Part shown: positions 1 through 13,800 of the stretch, one piece after another
Numbering within the stretch: position 1 is the first letter of the stretch
Layout: each line of letters opens with the position of its first letter
NCBI GenBank assembly: GCA_037576195.1
Contig: CM075103.1
Location: forward strand, 13,888,001-13,952,000
DNA length: 64,000 nt
Direction of reading: 5' to 3'
Source of the DNA: Phytoseiulus persimilis
Taxonomy: Eukaryota; Arthropoda; Arachnida; Mesostigmata; Phytoseiidae
Made by a program: the position numbers and the translations under genes
Notes under the pieces: generated by a model
What the model was told of the DNA's origin: nothing
Database searches by the model: none
Seen by the model: the letters and a program-made list of their open reading frames with translations, nothing else

Positions 1-2120
1 CCGGGACGATCGAGGGAGCTCGGTGGTATCTGATGAGGGCCGGAAGGACAATGGGTTTCCGACCTTTTGTTTGCAGCCTTAGCTAGCGGAACCAGTCACT
101 CTTCGTTTCTCTTGTTGTTCGACAATGAAAACGGTCGGTCGTTTCAGACCGAATATTTATTGGTACGGCCAGAGGGGGAGGGTGATTTACCTCATGACTC
201 GGATACCTCGTGAGCTCGTCATGCCGACCAAAAAAGTGCCTCTAAGAAACTCCAAGTACCCGAGGTTCTAAGCTGAAGGGATGAGATGACAGAGAAATGC
301 CTGCGATTATGAATGTCACCACCAAACCCGCTCACTATTCCCAGGAATCCTCAAGCTGAATGATGATCAATGAGGATTGTTCCAGGGCAGTGATTTTTAA
401 CCTGATGCGCGGCTTCCCTCGAAGGGAATGTACCCAACTGCCCCTGTAGAAAGGAGTTATTCCCCTTGCACCCCACGCTAAGGCCTCCGAGAAGGCTTCG
501 TGTGGAGGGATGTGGAGAACGGTGCGCTACTCTCGAGTGCACACATGGGCTCGTTAACCTAAGGAAACAAGCTGCCGACGTGAGCGTCCACCGGTTTGAC
601 AACGTCGAGTCGCAGCGAACAAGAGCCAGTCACCAGCGCTCGCATTGTTTGCCTCTGTTGCCCCTGACGCTGCGCTACAGTCATCATTTTTGGACCCGCT
701 CCGTCATATTACTAAGTGACAGCCCGCAAACACAGTCTCGGAAAATACTTCCTTTCCCTGCTCACTGAGCCTATCTCCAGCGAAATTTACCAATAGGCCT
801 GTTTCGAGGCTCACAACTGTGATATCCGCTCAACATCCTACCACGGCATAGGAATCGACGCACCGGGCTGGGATCCTTTAAAACTGCGTACGTAACAATC
901 AGCTACGTCGGCTATATTGCGTCTTTTTTGCCGTTTCTAGCAATGTCGGAATCGTGGAGGTTAGATGGCCTCAAAATGAAAATGCCTGCGAATTCTGGAA
1001 GTGTTTCCAGTGAAAACCTCCGGAAGCCCGTGGCTGAACCCCTGATATCTCTCCACGCTCCTCAATCGAACCCGTTCCGGTCGCTGCGGGGACCGCTTTG
1101 TTCGAACTCTGTATTCCTCCGAATTCACTCGGGGGCCTTTTCGGAGAACGCGTCGATCAGCAGTGGGACTGAATTCGTTGCTCAGTCATCGGAACAGCTT
1201 ATATCGCCTTCTAAGACTTTCTCGGAACAATTTCATCCTGCAGTGCGATTCTCAATTTTCAACAAACTTTTGTCAATCACGAGGTCGGGCCTTGCCTCCG
1301 CTCGGTTTTGCGTAGTCCCTCCATTCATCAGGTTCTCCGCCATGTCTTGTCCTTACACTCTGTCCTTTCGTGCTTACCGTGAAAGATCAACCATCGATCG
1401 CACCCTAGTTCATGACCGCCCAGACGGAACGGAGGATCTGATCTTGTCAGCGCGAATCTTCAAACTCACTGGCGTTACAGGGAACTCTTCTGCACTTCCC
1501 CATCCGATAGCCAGCCGTCGAACGCATCGGAGTCGTTAGGCTGTCAGAGCCCCATAATAATCTGCTAGTGAACGCTGTGTGGGAACACGACGTTTTGAAA
1601 CTCTCATGCTTCCAGGCATGATCATTCCACAGAAAAAGACCTTCAGAAGAAAATCTGCCCATTGGGACAGCAGCCATAAACTAGAAAGACATTGCGCTGT
1701 GGTGGCCAATGGGCTTACAAAAACACTCGATGTTTTGCTGGTGAAGCCAACAAAAAAAAAGCCCTGCTCCCGCCTAGCTCCAATACTCTGCGACCTTCAT
1801 CGTTCCCACTGCGAGAAATGACAGAGCTGAGCTGCGGCTCTCTTTTGATCGCGACTCCTGCGCAACGGTGTCCAGAATCTGGCTCTGCTCCGGTATTTCG
1901 GGAAGTGCCATCGAGTGAATTCCCCTTGAAGAGTCTTACGATCGAGAGCTTCGTGGCAACCTTGACGCTTCACTTCCGTAGCGAAAAGATGGTTCTCCGA
2001 TGTCAAAACCCTTCCTCTCCTTAGTCTCCGAGACTTTCGTGACGAGGTTTAGAGGAAAACAGCCCAAATGTGATCTCACCACCCCGAGCCTCGTTCCTTT
2101 AGCTCAACTATGTCGCTCAT

Positions 2121-2205
2121 CGAAACCGCCGTGTGGTTCGATGTTGATTGTTGCACTCATTGTACGTGCAATGTACAACATGTAGTTTGTTCGACGGCGG
2201 TTTCG
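2121..2205 (+). other. Imperfect hairpin, miRNA-precursor sized
   Basis: The arm starting CGAAACCGCCGT at 2121 is the reverse complement of the arm ending ACGGCGGTTTCG at 2205. Further in, GTTGATTGTTGCAC near 2143 pairs imperfectly with GTGCAATGTACAAC near 2165, leaving a loop of about 9 bases. The length (about 85) and the stem with internal bulges fit an animal pre-miRNA, but also a tiny inverted-repeat transposon remnant. I do not recognise a mature miRNA in either arm. Confidence 0.3.
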
Positions 2206-4178
2206 TAAGATCAAGTTCAAGGCATCTCGTACGTTGTATCAAAGTTTTCTTTGTTCTGGCGTTGTTGGAGGCACCTTCGACGTCGTGACTTGACGCACGC
2301 GCCGCCCCAAATACGACCGACAGACGAAACGAATCATTGTTCCACGGCTATGGTTCTGTTACCCAGACTGGCTCGAAGAGCTAATAATCGAACCGAACGG
2401 CGACTGGCTGCCACTTGCATATTTTGAATGCGCTCGAATGAGTGCCCTGAACGCGTGGTCCATGAATTTTTGTCTCAAGGATCGCGCGACGCTTGATACT
2501 TAATAGCAGCCCAAAAGCCGTTTCTGCACTAAACGGGCCGGTTGTTGCTTTCGCAAGCTCGATCCGGCATAATTCAACCTTCTGTCTCATGATCTTCACA
2601 GTATTTTCGAAGACACCCAGGAGTCACCGACTTTGATCCCTCCGGAGGCGAATCCACTTCGCGGGTCGATCTGAGCAACTAGGGTCGGAGCTCTTCCCTT
2701 AGATTAGCCTTTCACAGAAAACAACTCGGAGGAAACGGCCGGAGAAAGAGCCTTCGAGCGTAGGACTGGCGGAGCGATCTCCAAACTGTTCTATCGCTCG
2801 AAAATGCTATGCGAACTCGTTGTCTATTCGAATATTCTGACCAAGCAAAGCTCACAACGAGGGAAAGGTCGGCGAGAATTCTTTCACCAGATTTCGCGGC
2901 TCTCAGCTTATCAAGCTGATCTGATGCATTCGGGAACTGTTTTTGTCTGAGATTATGCTTCTGGTAGAATTGGTGGGCCAAATCGTTGCTCCATTTGCAT
3001 CTCGACGTTACGGGTGGGAAGCACATCTCACGATATATATGAATCGAATCTCGGTTCGCACGAAGAAAGTGGGTGCTTAACTCAATCAGACCTTTGCTTC
3101 TGGTAAAAAGACCAACCACAGGGAACGTCCCTCTGAGGAATTAGTCAACACAAGACTCGCTGACATCGGAACTCTTCGAAAATCACGTTGATAGCCAATC
3201 AAGTTCTCAGGGACGATTCAAGGATACGCACCAAGACCAGTTGGCTTGCCGTATATTGGGAAAATATGAGCCACGTGGGACCGTCGAAACCAGGAGCAGC
3301 GAGCTCGCTCGGAGGGGGAGACTGAGCCTCCTTTGACGAGGATTTCCGAAGTCTTGCTGAGGAAAGAATTTGCAGCGGATTTGGAAGCGAGCGTATACTC
3401 AAGGTCCTCGTGAGTCTGTCCAACTCACACCATCCGCTGCAGTGTTTCCGATTCCGAGCTCTTCCCGCAGTTTCAGGGACATCAGAACGCACTCTACGTC
3501 AAGATTACGACGATGCGTTTGTTGAGACCCTTCAGGAGCTCGAGTTGTGGTTCATGAATTTGAATCTCACTCGACGGAGCTATGGATTGTCGATTTCGGG
3601 GAGATTCTAGCACGAGGCGTGTGGGGCTGGACTCAACGCTGCTCCGTGTTCCTCGAAAAAAGTACATCAACTAGCGTACACGAATTTCCCAGGAAGATCT
3701 CCGCGTGACATCCGTGAGATGGAGAAACCACGATGCTCGAGTACATAATTCGAGGATCAATCACATTGAGCTCCTCAATACCCGCATTTCACTCCGACTC
3801 TTCGACTTTCTTGAAGAAATCGGGAAGAATTGGATCCGCTATGAGCGATCGAGGCCAGAGGACTGGGGAGCGAGGACTCAGTTCAGTGTCAGGAGCTTGA
3901 TCAACTTGTCGCTGAAATCGCGACTCATAGGCTCCAGTTCCGAAACAGGAGAGTCTGGATGCAAACGAGTAGCGCATCCTCTTCGACGAGTCATACTTGA
4001 GGAGGTGTCTGCGGCCTCCACGAAGTTTCTCGGGGAAGATGGTCAGCCTGGCATCTCTAACAGCTCCCCGGATTTTTTCACGCAAGGGAAGCACTGGAAA
4101 TCACAATCCCCTCCTCGCGCTCGCCAAGTGTCTGCGGGGAAAACGCTGTTCCCGCGCATACCGGACGTCTAATGATAG

Positions 4179-4180
<2 letters not shown>

Positions 4181-4229
<49 letters not shown>

Positions 4230-4230
4230 T
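4181..4230. repeat. (GT)n microsatellite
   Basis: An almost pure GT run of about 21 units, interrupted once by an A near its right end. It produces Cys/Val and Thr/His open frames on both strands, which are artefacts. Confidence 0.97.
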
Positions 4231-4776
4231 TGTTGCTGGCGTTGTCTCCAACGCGACGCAGTCCAAAATCATGAGGGCCCGACGTGTATTTCATTCGATC
4301 TTGAAATCCGACGCGGACGATTTTTTTCCACTCGATCCTATTGACCGAATCGGCTTCGTTCTCAGAATCGAAAGACAATGGACCAGTTTCGTAGCTCTTC
4401 ACGTCTCCTCTGCAGTAATGCGGAGAAGGGCCACATCGCCGTCTTCATTATTCTGATTCCGCGATCCGTATCTTGGGCTCGTCTGAAAATCTGAGCAATA
4501 GAGATAATGAAATATCGATACCATCAGACACGGATCCACATTTATAATCGAATGAACGAGCGTCGTACGCCGTGGCTCGTCAGGGGTCGCACGTACCTCG
4601 TCGTCAGTAACCCGTTTCTGCTTTCTGTATCTTCAGTGGCGACTTCTGCCCTATCAGCTTTGTTGGGAAGGTGTTACATAACAGCGTTTGCCCGGAGAGG
4701 AGGTCAACCCGAAGCCCGGCTGGACCCGAGGCGGTGCGACAAACGGCACGACCGGCTAGCTAGCAAGCGCGGTTAG

Positions 4777-4784
4777 TTGTATAA
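4777..4784 (+). promoter_or_regulatory. Weak TATA-like box upstream of the NRF-6 type gene
   Basis: TTGTATAA lies about 60-70 bases upstream of the start codon at 4846. The spacing would allow a short 5' untranslated region. There is no other support; the true promoter could be TATA-less or lie behind a non-coding first exon. Confidence 0.25.
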
Positions 4785-4845
4785 CGCGCGTTCGGCCACA
4801 TTGAAACCCCTGGCGTAGTCCAAGTGTGGGTGCCAACGGGAGAAG

Positions 4846-7800
4846 ATGCGGCACAGGTGCTTTTTGGTGGTGGTCAGTCTGATTCTCAGTTTGGGTGCGA
4901 TTGGAGCGAGCCAGCTAGACATCCCGGAGAACAGGAACGTGCGCAGTGTAGAAACGACCACGGAGGACTCCGCCGAGCTCGGTTCTCAAGAAAGTGATGA
5001 CTCAGGATACCGAAAACGGAACACTACTGTGGATCTCGAGGCTAAACTGAGTTCCCTGATCGATTCAGTGCTCGGAAAAATGTCTGAGAATCACGCGGCA
5101 TCCGGAGCGTTCGACAGTCTCGAAGAGAGCTGCAGCCAAGCCCTCCTGAGATGGGTGGTAGGACTCAAGAAAATGAAACCATGGGCTCTGAAATGTAAGT
5201 CCAGGTCATAGCGTGTCCGATCTGTGCCAAGGCTTCCACGGCCCGAAGGAATCCCATGAAATCGAGTGCGGCAGATTGCTCTGAACAGCTGATCTTCTTG
5301 TTCGAGTACCTGCCATTTCTAACGCGCACCCCGTATCGTTGTCAAACGGGCTCACTCGTTATCGACGACGCGTCTTTCTATCGTGGTCGGGACCAGAGTC
5401 CCACGGTAGATATTTCCAAGTGAATAGAGCTTCCGATCCTCCGAACTTCACTCTCGAACTTCACAGGAAGTTTCGATTTGGAAGTTTACCAAAGACATTC
5501 GAAACATGCGAGACCAAATGGAAGATGGCGACGTGACGAGTCTTATGGACTCAACACATAACTGAGACGAATGAACACCGGTTGCGGACCTAACCGTGAC
5601 AACTATAGAAAATCTCCCTATAGGGCATACCGATCAGCGAGAGTCAACCTTTGTCGTTTTGCAAGCTATTTCGCATCGCCTCTTTTCACTCTGCATTTAC
5701 ACTCTCGTCCCAACGGAATTGGGTCGAGAATCTCGATCGCGCGAAGTTCAGAGACTCCTTCGCGGGAAGAAGAATCGAAGGAAGTTATCATTCAGTTTTC
5801 CGCATTTCTCCCTAATTCACCATGGCATCTTGCAACCCATCCTGTCATGGAATCTCCTCCGGCTCAATTTTAGATCGATCGATCGATCAGCCGATCCCAC
5901 GATCTGACCGGGACCGACGATCGATTAGTCCTAGATCCTTCCAGTCTAAGAAGAGTACTTTCTCCTCGAAATTTCCTCCCACGCCGGGGGCACACAATGA
6001 GTCTGCTCCAGATCTCCATAGTTCCAGCGAGATATGCCTCTCGCTTCTTCATATTCTTCCCTCCATGTTGTCCCGGAGCCTCAGGAGTGACCGAAGAGGT
6101 GAGAAGAGCAACGATGACTCAAGCCTAGGAGGGAGACTCGGGACAGCCAAGTGACTTCACGTTGTTCGGGCTCAATCTGAAGCGAATCTCGTGAATCCGC
6201 TCCCCTCCGTAGTACGAGTCGTCCCGCTGCCCAGCCCGTGAATCCTCGGTAGACTCCGATCATGGAGATTGGGATCACCGGGCATCGAATCGTTGCAACA
6301 TGGGACGGCGGAAGAGTTCTGGAGAGAGAGCAAGTAGAACATGACGCGACGGGAGATTTCCTGAAATGAGATTATGATTGTGAAAAACATTTTCAACATC
6401 GTCGACCGGAGTCTCCTTGGAACATATTAACCACATTGGAAACTCATTCCGGCCGATGGACACTTTTCACACGCGTGAATTCAAAGTTGCTGGGGCGCAC
6501 CGTTATGAAGAACGGTGCTTTGGCGCGCCGACGCATTGACTGGCTTAATATTGTTCAAACATTTCGAACAAGAAAGGAAGCTTGAACAAGAAAAATTCCG
6601 GCACATTCCGTGGCACGTTTATGCAATAGGGAGGCGTTGAAATGCCAACGCCGCTTCAGAATTCAATCCATTTTTCGCCGGTTCAGAATTCTCCCAATCC
6701 CCAACGAGTACCATTAGCTCCGGGCCGACACGCTAAAGCACTTACAAGTGGAGGTTTCAATACCTCGCAAACATTTCCGACCCTCAGGGTGGTCGGGCGG
6801 GAGTAATGATCCACAGTTTCTCGTTGGCGTGATCCTCTGGCCCGCACGTCCCTTGTCAGATTCGCTGCTGACGTCCGCCCTTGAACGAGTTTTATCCATC
6901 AAATAGAAGGATCTCGAACAGCTGATCAGGAACTCTCCCAGACCATTCGACGCTCGAGATCAGAAGCGCTGATCATGACTGATCCGATGTCAGATTATTT
7001 TTCTGAGATTATTCCTGAGCTCGGTGATCGATCGATTCAAGATTGGAACCTTACGATCAAATCGCCTCCTGCAGTGAGCACGTTGTACGAGTTAGCTCGC
7101 TCCAATTCCCCATGGTGTGTTTTTGTATGCATGAAGTGTTCATCCAGCTTCACTGAGCAGAAGTGTTTTCGCTCGATACAGAAACTCACCACAGAGTCGT
7201 CGGATATTACGACACGGATAACATGATATGGCCGAGTTTTCGGGTTTATTCTACTCGTTACTTCTATTGTTGGAATCACGGAAGCGTGTCCAGAGTGCTC
7301 TTGGCACGGACGTTATCCAAGTGGAATGTTAACACTGGGTAGAGAACGGCTCGAAACGATCGATGAAGCGATGACTTGAAAAGTTCTTGAACGAATCATC
7401 GAGTTGCAGATAAACGAATGGAGCAGTGAATGGAGTCGTGAACGGGTGGGAGTTACGGCCCAGCTTTCGACCACGGTCGGCTCTCCCAGAATCGGATAAG
7501 ACGTAGCCTTAATCATCACGTTCGCGATTAGCATCGCGTTCGATCAGCGCCAGGATTTTCGAAACTCTGTCTCGGGGCCACGGAAGGATTCTGCCGCCTG
7601 CAGGACAACATTACTTTCGATGTGAAGGAGAGTTTCGTTCCGAGGACTCTCGCTCTGCCCCCACCTGGCTCGTCGAGCCCATTTTGCGGCTCGAGTTCGT
7701 TCTCGCTAGAACGGTCGGAGAGAAGTGGGGGGGGGGGGGAGGAGCGGGAGGATGAATCACATCAAGGGGCATCAGTGTTACGGAGTACAGAGGAATTCTA

Positions 7801-10800
7801 CGAGTATGACGCTTTAGATGTTCAGAACCTTATGAAATATTCCATCGAATTCGACTCCTGCCGACAACTGTTCAACCGATGACTGTCGAGTTGGTCGCAG
7901 CTGTTTCGCACGGTTATCCATCTAAATGCGATCTCACATCGCTCCAGGAACACCGATCAGAAACCCGGAAATCTCCCAAAATATTTCTCGTGTGGCGAGA
8001 GCCAGCGAGAATGTTTGCGGAACGGAACGATTTTCGATCATATCAACTTGGACGGCAGGCGGGACAGCGGCGGAATGGGATGGGAGCGAGGAGCCGGAGA
8101 ACGTTCATGAGCTCGAGCTGACGCCAGGTCCGGTTTTCACGCACCGCATATATCCTCGAGTCGAATACAGCGCGTCCTCCCTCAGAGATTCCCCTCGGAG
8201 CTCTGAGCCATTCCCGGTCTGTTCACGCTTGCGATCTGAATAGAATCGGCGGAGTCACGGAGGCCATGCCGAGTATTTTCCGTCACGAAACGTTCCTCAT
8301 TTTGAATGCTTTCGACCGACACGAGACGAATGCACGGGAGCTGCATCGAGGAGTGGCAAGATGCTTGCTCAGGGCTCTGGGTGGATCCGAACAACGGATG
8401 GCGGCCGACGGGTTGAAAGCTCAGATGACAGGGTGCGGCGACGTGTGTTCCGAAAGATTCCTACATAGAGTCTCGTCGACAGAGATGATATCATGAGGAA
8501 GTCAATTGGTCGGGCACTGGGGGTCAACGAAGATTCGATAGCGTTTTCACTTCATCCCTGTTTCGCGAGCTCTGTGCCTCTTTTTTTCTCGATCGTTGGT
8601 GGAGCTCGGGCCAGCGGAGGGCAAGGTTGAGCTCCTTTCAATTATATCGCTCTCTGCTGATGAGTCTGTGGAATGGGATCGGGAAGATGGCTGGAATGCG
8701 GAAACGGCCTCAACAGAGTTTCGTTTCTCAAGCTGGATTCTTCCTTGTCAATTTCTCGGGCTGTTTTTTGACGGCTGCGTTGTTGGGCTCGCAGCTCGAC
8801 GTCTACTGGGATTCGATGCCGGAGGATTCCGTCAACGTCGTTTTCCATCGACTGTCTGTCGACGAGAGCCCGTGGTCTTGATCCCGAAGGAGCCGCTCGG
8901 ATTCCATCCGACTTTCGGGCAACGGGGATGACCTGACTCACGGACTCGGGAGTGAGCTGAGGACCACGCTGAACCTAGCGGCCGACGGGGTCATTAAGCA
9001 AGGTTTCCCTTGGGCAGAATCTCGAGTTTTGTAATTTTGCTTTGTGGCTGCTTCTCTCGCTCCTGTGTCAATGCCAGGCCACGGGAATATCCTACAGATG
9101 TTGGTTTTACGTATATGAATACTTGGTGTGTCCGAGTGCAGGATATTTGACTGTTGGACATCGTAGACGTTGTTGCGAGTTCCGGTCACGGTATGGAGCT
9201 TCGTTTTCGACTCCCTTCGATAGATCACGATGATTCTCTCGAAATCGTTGTATAATTCCAGCAGCTCAGAAAGGTCCTGATAGCTCGATTCAGATGATTC
9301 TCGCACACTTCCCACGCAGCGTTCATGAGAGTTCGGCCGCGTCTGTATTAGGAGCGTAACATAATTGCAATCCGAGTCATCTGGCGCACAGTGACATCAC
9401 CGATTCCTTGGAGTGAGGGCCCATTTGGCGAATCGCTCAACGTTTGAATCAGAATGGCGCGCTGAACCGGCCGAGGGGCACACTCCGGTCATAACGAGTA
9501 TGGAAGGGAACAACTTATACTCGTGATTGTGAACCCATTCCCCTCCGCGAAATCCCCCACTAGCTTCATTCAGCGGATTTCCGCACATTTCCCATACAGA
9601 GCTCACTCGAAGCTTAGATACGTCGATGTGAGGAGCCGATGATGTTGACCACAACTTCCAGCTGTAAGTGGTGTCTTCTCCAGGCTCTTCTTCAGCGTAC
9701 GCCTTCCCGACTCTGTCGCGCTCAAAGTGCGTCCTCGGAAGAATCAATGATGGATTATTCACCTCATGATCCATGCGGGCTGCTTTGCTGACATTCTCTG
9801 ATGATATATACTCATTGAGGAGCCGGAGATAGGATCCGAAGCAGGGACTCCTATTCGAATGGTGTCGAGGACCGTAATGTTGTCGGAGTCGGGAGAAACG
9901 TCTCCGATGGCATGAAACCCGTCGAACGAAGAAGCGATCTGTGCCGGCAGTGTAAACATAGCAAGCGACAAGAAGCAAGGGGAAGATACTTCTTCGCTCT
10001 AATTAGCCGTCAGTGTTAGAGCAGGGAACTGAACACAGGCCCTGAGGCCAACTCGCGGCAAAAAAAAAGGATGGCGGAAGACCCAACAGATACGGGGCTG
10101 TTACTTGTTCCTATGGAAGAGGAGTTGCCTTCAAACATGAAACCCTCGGGAAGCGAAAAGCTTCTCCCCAGAAGGCTTCAAGGGTGGCTCACGTACTCGG
10201 TCATCTCGGCTGTACTGCTTTTCAGAAGAGTTCTCATTAGTGTCAACGGGGCACAACGTCCAACTCCTCAGACCCCGCCGAGAGCGCTCCAGACTGTGGA
10301 TGAGAGAATCTTCGTCATTGAGGCATTCGAAAAATCCTCAATGACGGAATTTCCACAGCCCTCGTGGCGGAGAGGCATTTCTGGAAACATAATTGTAATC
10401 GAAGTCATTCAGCTAATAGTGACAGCAGCGAATCCTAGGGAAGAGCGATCACTCGAGTCGGTCGGGGAGTCACTCAACTCTTTGATGAGAATGGGGCGCT
10501 GAACCGAAGAAGGGGCATGGTCCGCTCACAACGGGTATGGCACGAAAACGCAACCACTGATTGTAGCATCCTCCTCCGCGGAATAGATGCATGGTTCTCA
10601 TGTCGATATCGTATGAGAAGGGGTCGTATCGGAGCGAGTCCCAGCTCCTAATTTCCGATTCGAAACGAGATATTCGATGCATGTCAAAGAGGTTGAGGGA
10701 AACGTCAGACTCAGTTCGATGAAGCCAAACAACGGTCTGCTCACGCTCATCACATCGAACACACTCCATTCATGAGAAGGAACTATGAGACTGGTCTCAT

Positions 10801-13800
10801 TGTTGCGTGGAGGGTTTTGCGAGTTCGACATCTTTTCTCTAAGAAGACCTCAATCAATCACCAGCCGTTGACCATTCCACCCGTCTCGATGACTTCTGAT
10901 TCGGTCACTCTCGGTCATTCCACGAGCCACGATTGATAAATAATTCCAATTTTTCAGTGCTCGATGCGATGGGGCGCCCGCCATCAGGTCTGGCCTCCGG
11001 CACGATTTCGGATCTTGGACAATACGATCAATGTTTGAGAACTGTTGCCAGGTAAGCAAGGTACCCGTTTGCCATCCCCGAGAACGTCGAATCAGGTTCC
11101 TGGAATCAGGTTCCCGGACACTCCCTCGTATGGGAACAATTTCCGTCCGCAACTAATGTCCTTCTTCTCTTCTGATTGATCATCATCTGTTTATCCCTTC
11201 TGATTCCATCCGAGCTTGGTGCCGCGAATTCCCTCGTTTGGAAACGATCAGTGTCTCCAATTTATGTCCTTCTTGTTCTCTATCTGTTCATCATCGACTT
11301 TTTACCAGTTCTATCTATTCATATTGTGGTTCCCGTCGCAGATTTCGAACGCTGCATCCGCTGGGGTCGGGGCTCGCGTTACGACTCTTGGTTCTTCTTC
11401 CAGGGATCGAAGCGGAGACGAAGTGTTCCGGGGCCAATACTGCTCGCTGTTCCTGAAGCCCGCCACGATCGACTCCATAAAGGGTTTGGCTGGGAAAATG
11501 ATCCCCGAAGACGAGAATGAGGTGAAGTCTTAGAATGAGGTCTTGTGCCGTGTCAAACTCGGATCAATAGTCGCTATGACATGCTGAATGTTCACTGATC
11601 CATCTCCGGAAGAGGTACAGAGATCGTATTCCTAAAGAGTCGATGAAATTGATCTCCAGGCCGCACTAGATCTCCAAGTATTCCTCGAAGCGAATCAAGA
11701 CGTCTCTCATGGTCTCCGAATCGGAGTCTGTGTACCATCAACGTGTACGGGCAGTGACATGACGAAGCTGGTGAATTCCGGTAGGAACAAAGTTCCCGTT
11801 GTTTATCGGCAGTTATCATCGGGTTCCAAATTGCTGTACCACTCGGGATTCGAGAAAATGAGGACTTTTACAGTTACGAGCGAGTTCGCTCTGAATGCGT
11901 CGTTCCGAGGCTGCGCAGTGAAGCAGAAGACGAGACTCCAAGCGTACGAGAAAGTTCTGATGTGAGTGCGAGTTCCCTATGATTTACACCTCGACCGAAG
12001 AGAAGTTCTGCCTCAAAGCAAATCTTTCCCTCTCAAGACACTGGGCTGAAACTTGAGTCTCCTGAGATCCCATGAGATCAGCTTCCTTGCTTTCATCATT
12101 GACACCATGATCTACTATTTTTCGCTGACTCAAGATCGGGATTCATGTCTGAAGTATCAGTGCCCTCAATATTCCATGGATCACTTCTCAGGAAATGAGG
12201 TGCTACGGTGAAATTCCGGCACCATGGTTGCGTAGTCCAAGTACGATGCCTTTATTTTACTACGGCGCCGTATTCCATGAAACGAGACCGAGGTCGAGTT
12301 CCTAGTTAGGAAAAACAGCTCCGCCTCTCCTCGACCATGTATACAATTCCTTGCATTGATTAGCGAAACACTCGAGGATATTCTGTGTCAAAGAGATCGC
12401 TGATCCGAGTCGTTCACTTCATCAGGGCTAACACGATCCGAGTCGTTGGTCTCGTTCTGTTCTCACAGGTGCGTCGTCTCACTGATGATCTCATTTGTGA
12501 TTGTTGCGACTGCGTTGGACGTCTTCATGCGATCTCGGCCGGGGAAGTCCTCCCTCGTAAAAAGTCTCTCAGGTATGACGAGTCCATGACTTCCCATTTA
12601 GAGCATCGAGAGCATTCTCGGAATGGGTCGCCCAATTCGTTAACTCCTTCCGTGTGAGGGGCAACTTCAGAGTTTATCGAGAGCGCTACGCGGGTAACCG
12701 AAAACCGTCGATACTTCTGGGCGAAAAATCGTCAGCTGAAGCGGCCTGAAGACCAAGGTGCGACAATCTCACTTGTGTTCATTGCAGTCGGAGCGGCAGG
12801 TTTCTACATTGAGGCATTCTCTGCCGTGACTAATACCCAAAAACTGCTACACGTTCCCCTCAAGAAAGACATGCCCGAAACGCAGAAGAAACTTGCGTTT
12901 TTCCACGGAGTCAGGTATGAATAATACCGACCACGTGGGGATATCTCGCGAGAATATTCATTTGAAGCGAGTTTGGAAGCTCTCAATACGTTCGGTTGTG
13001 ATGAATCCGAATTCCGTTGAGCTTCAAAACGATCTCGTACGGCACGGAAGACTCATCAGGTCTAGAAATCAGCGCCCAACTTTGAGAGCAACAATAGTTC
13101 TCTCTGGAATGATAACTTCGCTCGCTTCCGCAGATTTTTCAGCTCGTGCTGGATCATCCTTGGACATGGATACCTCACCATCGAACCTTCGGCAACAGGT
13201 TTCCAGATCAAAACTCACTTGTTTTACGCTCTAGAAACTCGAAACATTCTTCGGATGATTTATTTATTCATGAACTCAGGTCCGAAAGACGAATTCCTGC
13301 AGAAGTTTTTCCGGTGTGTGCATCCAAAAGGTGCCAAGCTCTCTGACTTTTCAAATCGGCAGGAGAACTGAGCCGGGCGATGCAGTTTGGCCGAAGTTGG
13401 CTGTGGTGCCTCGTAGGAAACGCATATCCAGCAGTTCAAACATTCCTCTACATGAGGTGGGTCTCAAAGGATGAGCTACGCACGGCAGCTCACCGGTTCT
13501 CGAGGCGGGGTTCACGCATCTCCCTGCTGTGTCTATCTGCGATATTAGAGCACGAAATCCCCGAGTTCTGAAAATTGAATCTGCCCCAGAATTCGTTTTT
13601 CACCTTCTTTGCAGTGGTTTCCTCCTCGCATATAATTACCTGGAGTTCGAGAAGAAGGCCGGCGCCAGAATGAGTACATCCTTGAAGGTCACGACACTCC
13701 TCCTCCGACGGTACGTTGGTGAGCGACTGGAACTCCTACGGAGTTGGTCAGACAAATCTTGTCGATATGTGATGAGCGAGCTGCTCCCGAGAGACGAGTG

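Larger units (their letters stand above)
1..4776. other. Region without a recognised gene
   Basis: Both strands carry only short open frames (60-200 codons) with no family motif, no coherent exon chain and no start or splice context I would trust. The longest is about 203 codons at 928-1539 on the plus strand; its composition is rich in Ser, Arg and Phe and looks like chance. The region holds a dinucleotide tract and one hairpin, listed separately. It may be intergenic or a long intron of a gene lying to the left. Confidence 0.5.
5195..10957. other. Long first intron of the NRF-6 type gene
   Basis: This 5.8-kb intron is over four times the next longest intron in the gene. The donor GTAAGT at 5195 and the acceptor TTTTTCAG ending at 10957 are both good. 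Its right half holds a candidate gene and a related fragment on the minus strand (listed separately). The left half (5.2-8.9 kb) shows only short frames without motifs and a G run at about 7729-7739. Confidence 0.8.

Noticed and set aside
928..1539. 203-codon plus-strand open frame
   Set aside because: No recognisable domain and composition like other chance frames in the region.
4078..4456. Thr/His and Cys/Val repeat 'proteins'
   Set aside because: Produced only by the (GT)n microsatellite.
11176..11403. Reading the repeat at 11.2 kb as the real second exon of NRF-6 (SFGNDQCL resembles the family)
   Set aside because: The frame is broken, and a much better exon (10958-11051) with correct phase supplies this part of the protein; the repeat lies in the next intron.
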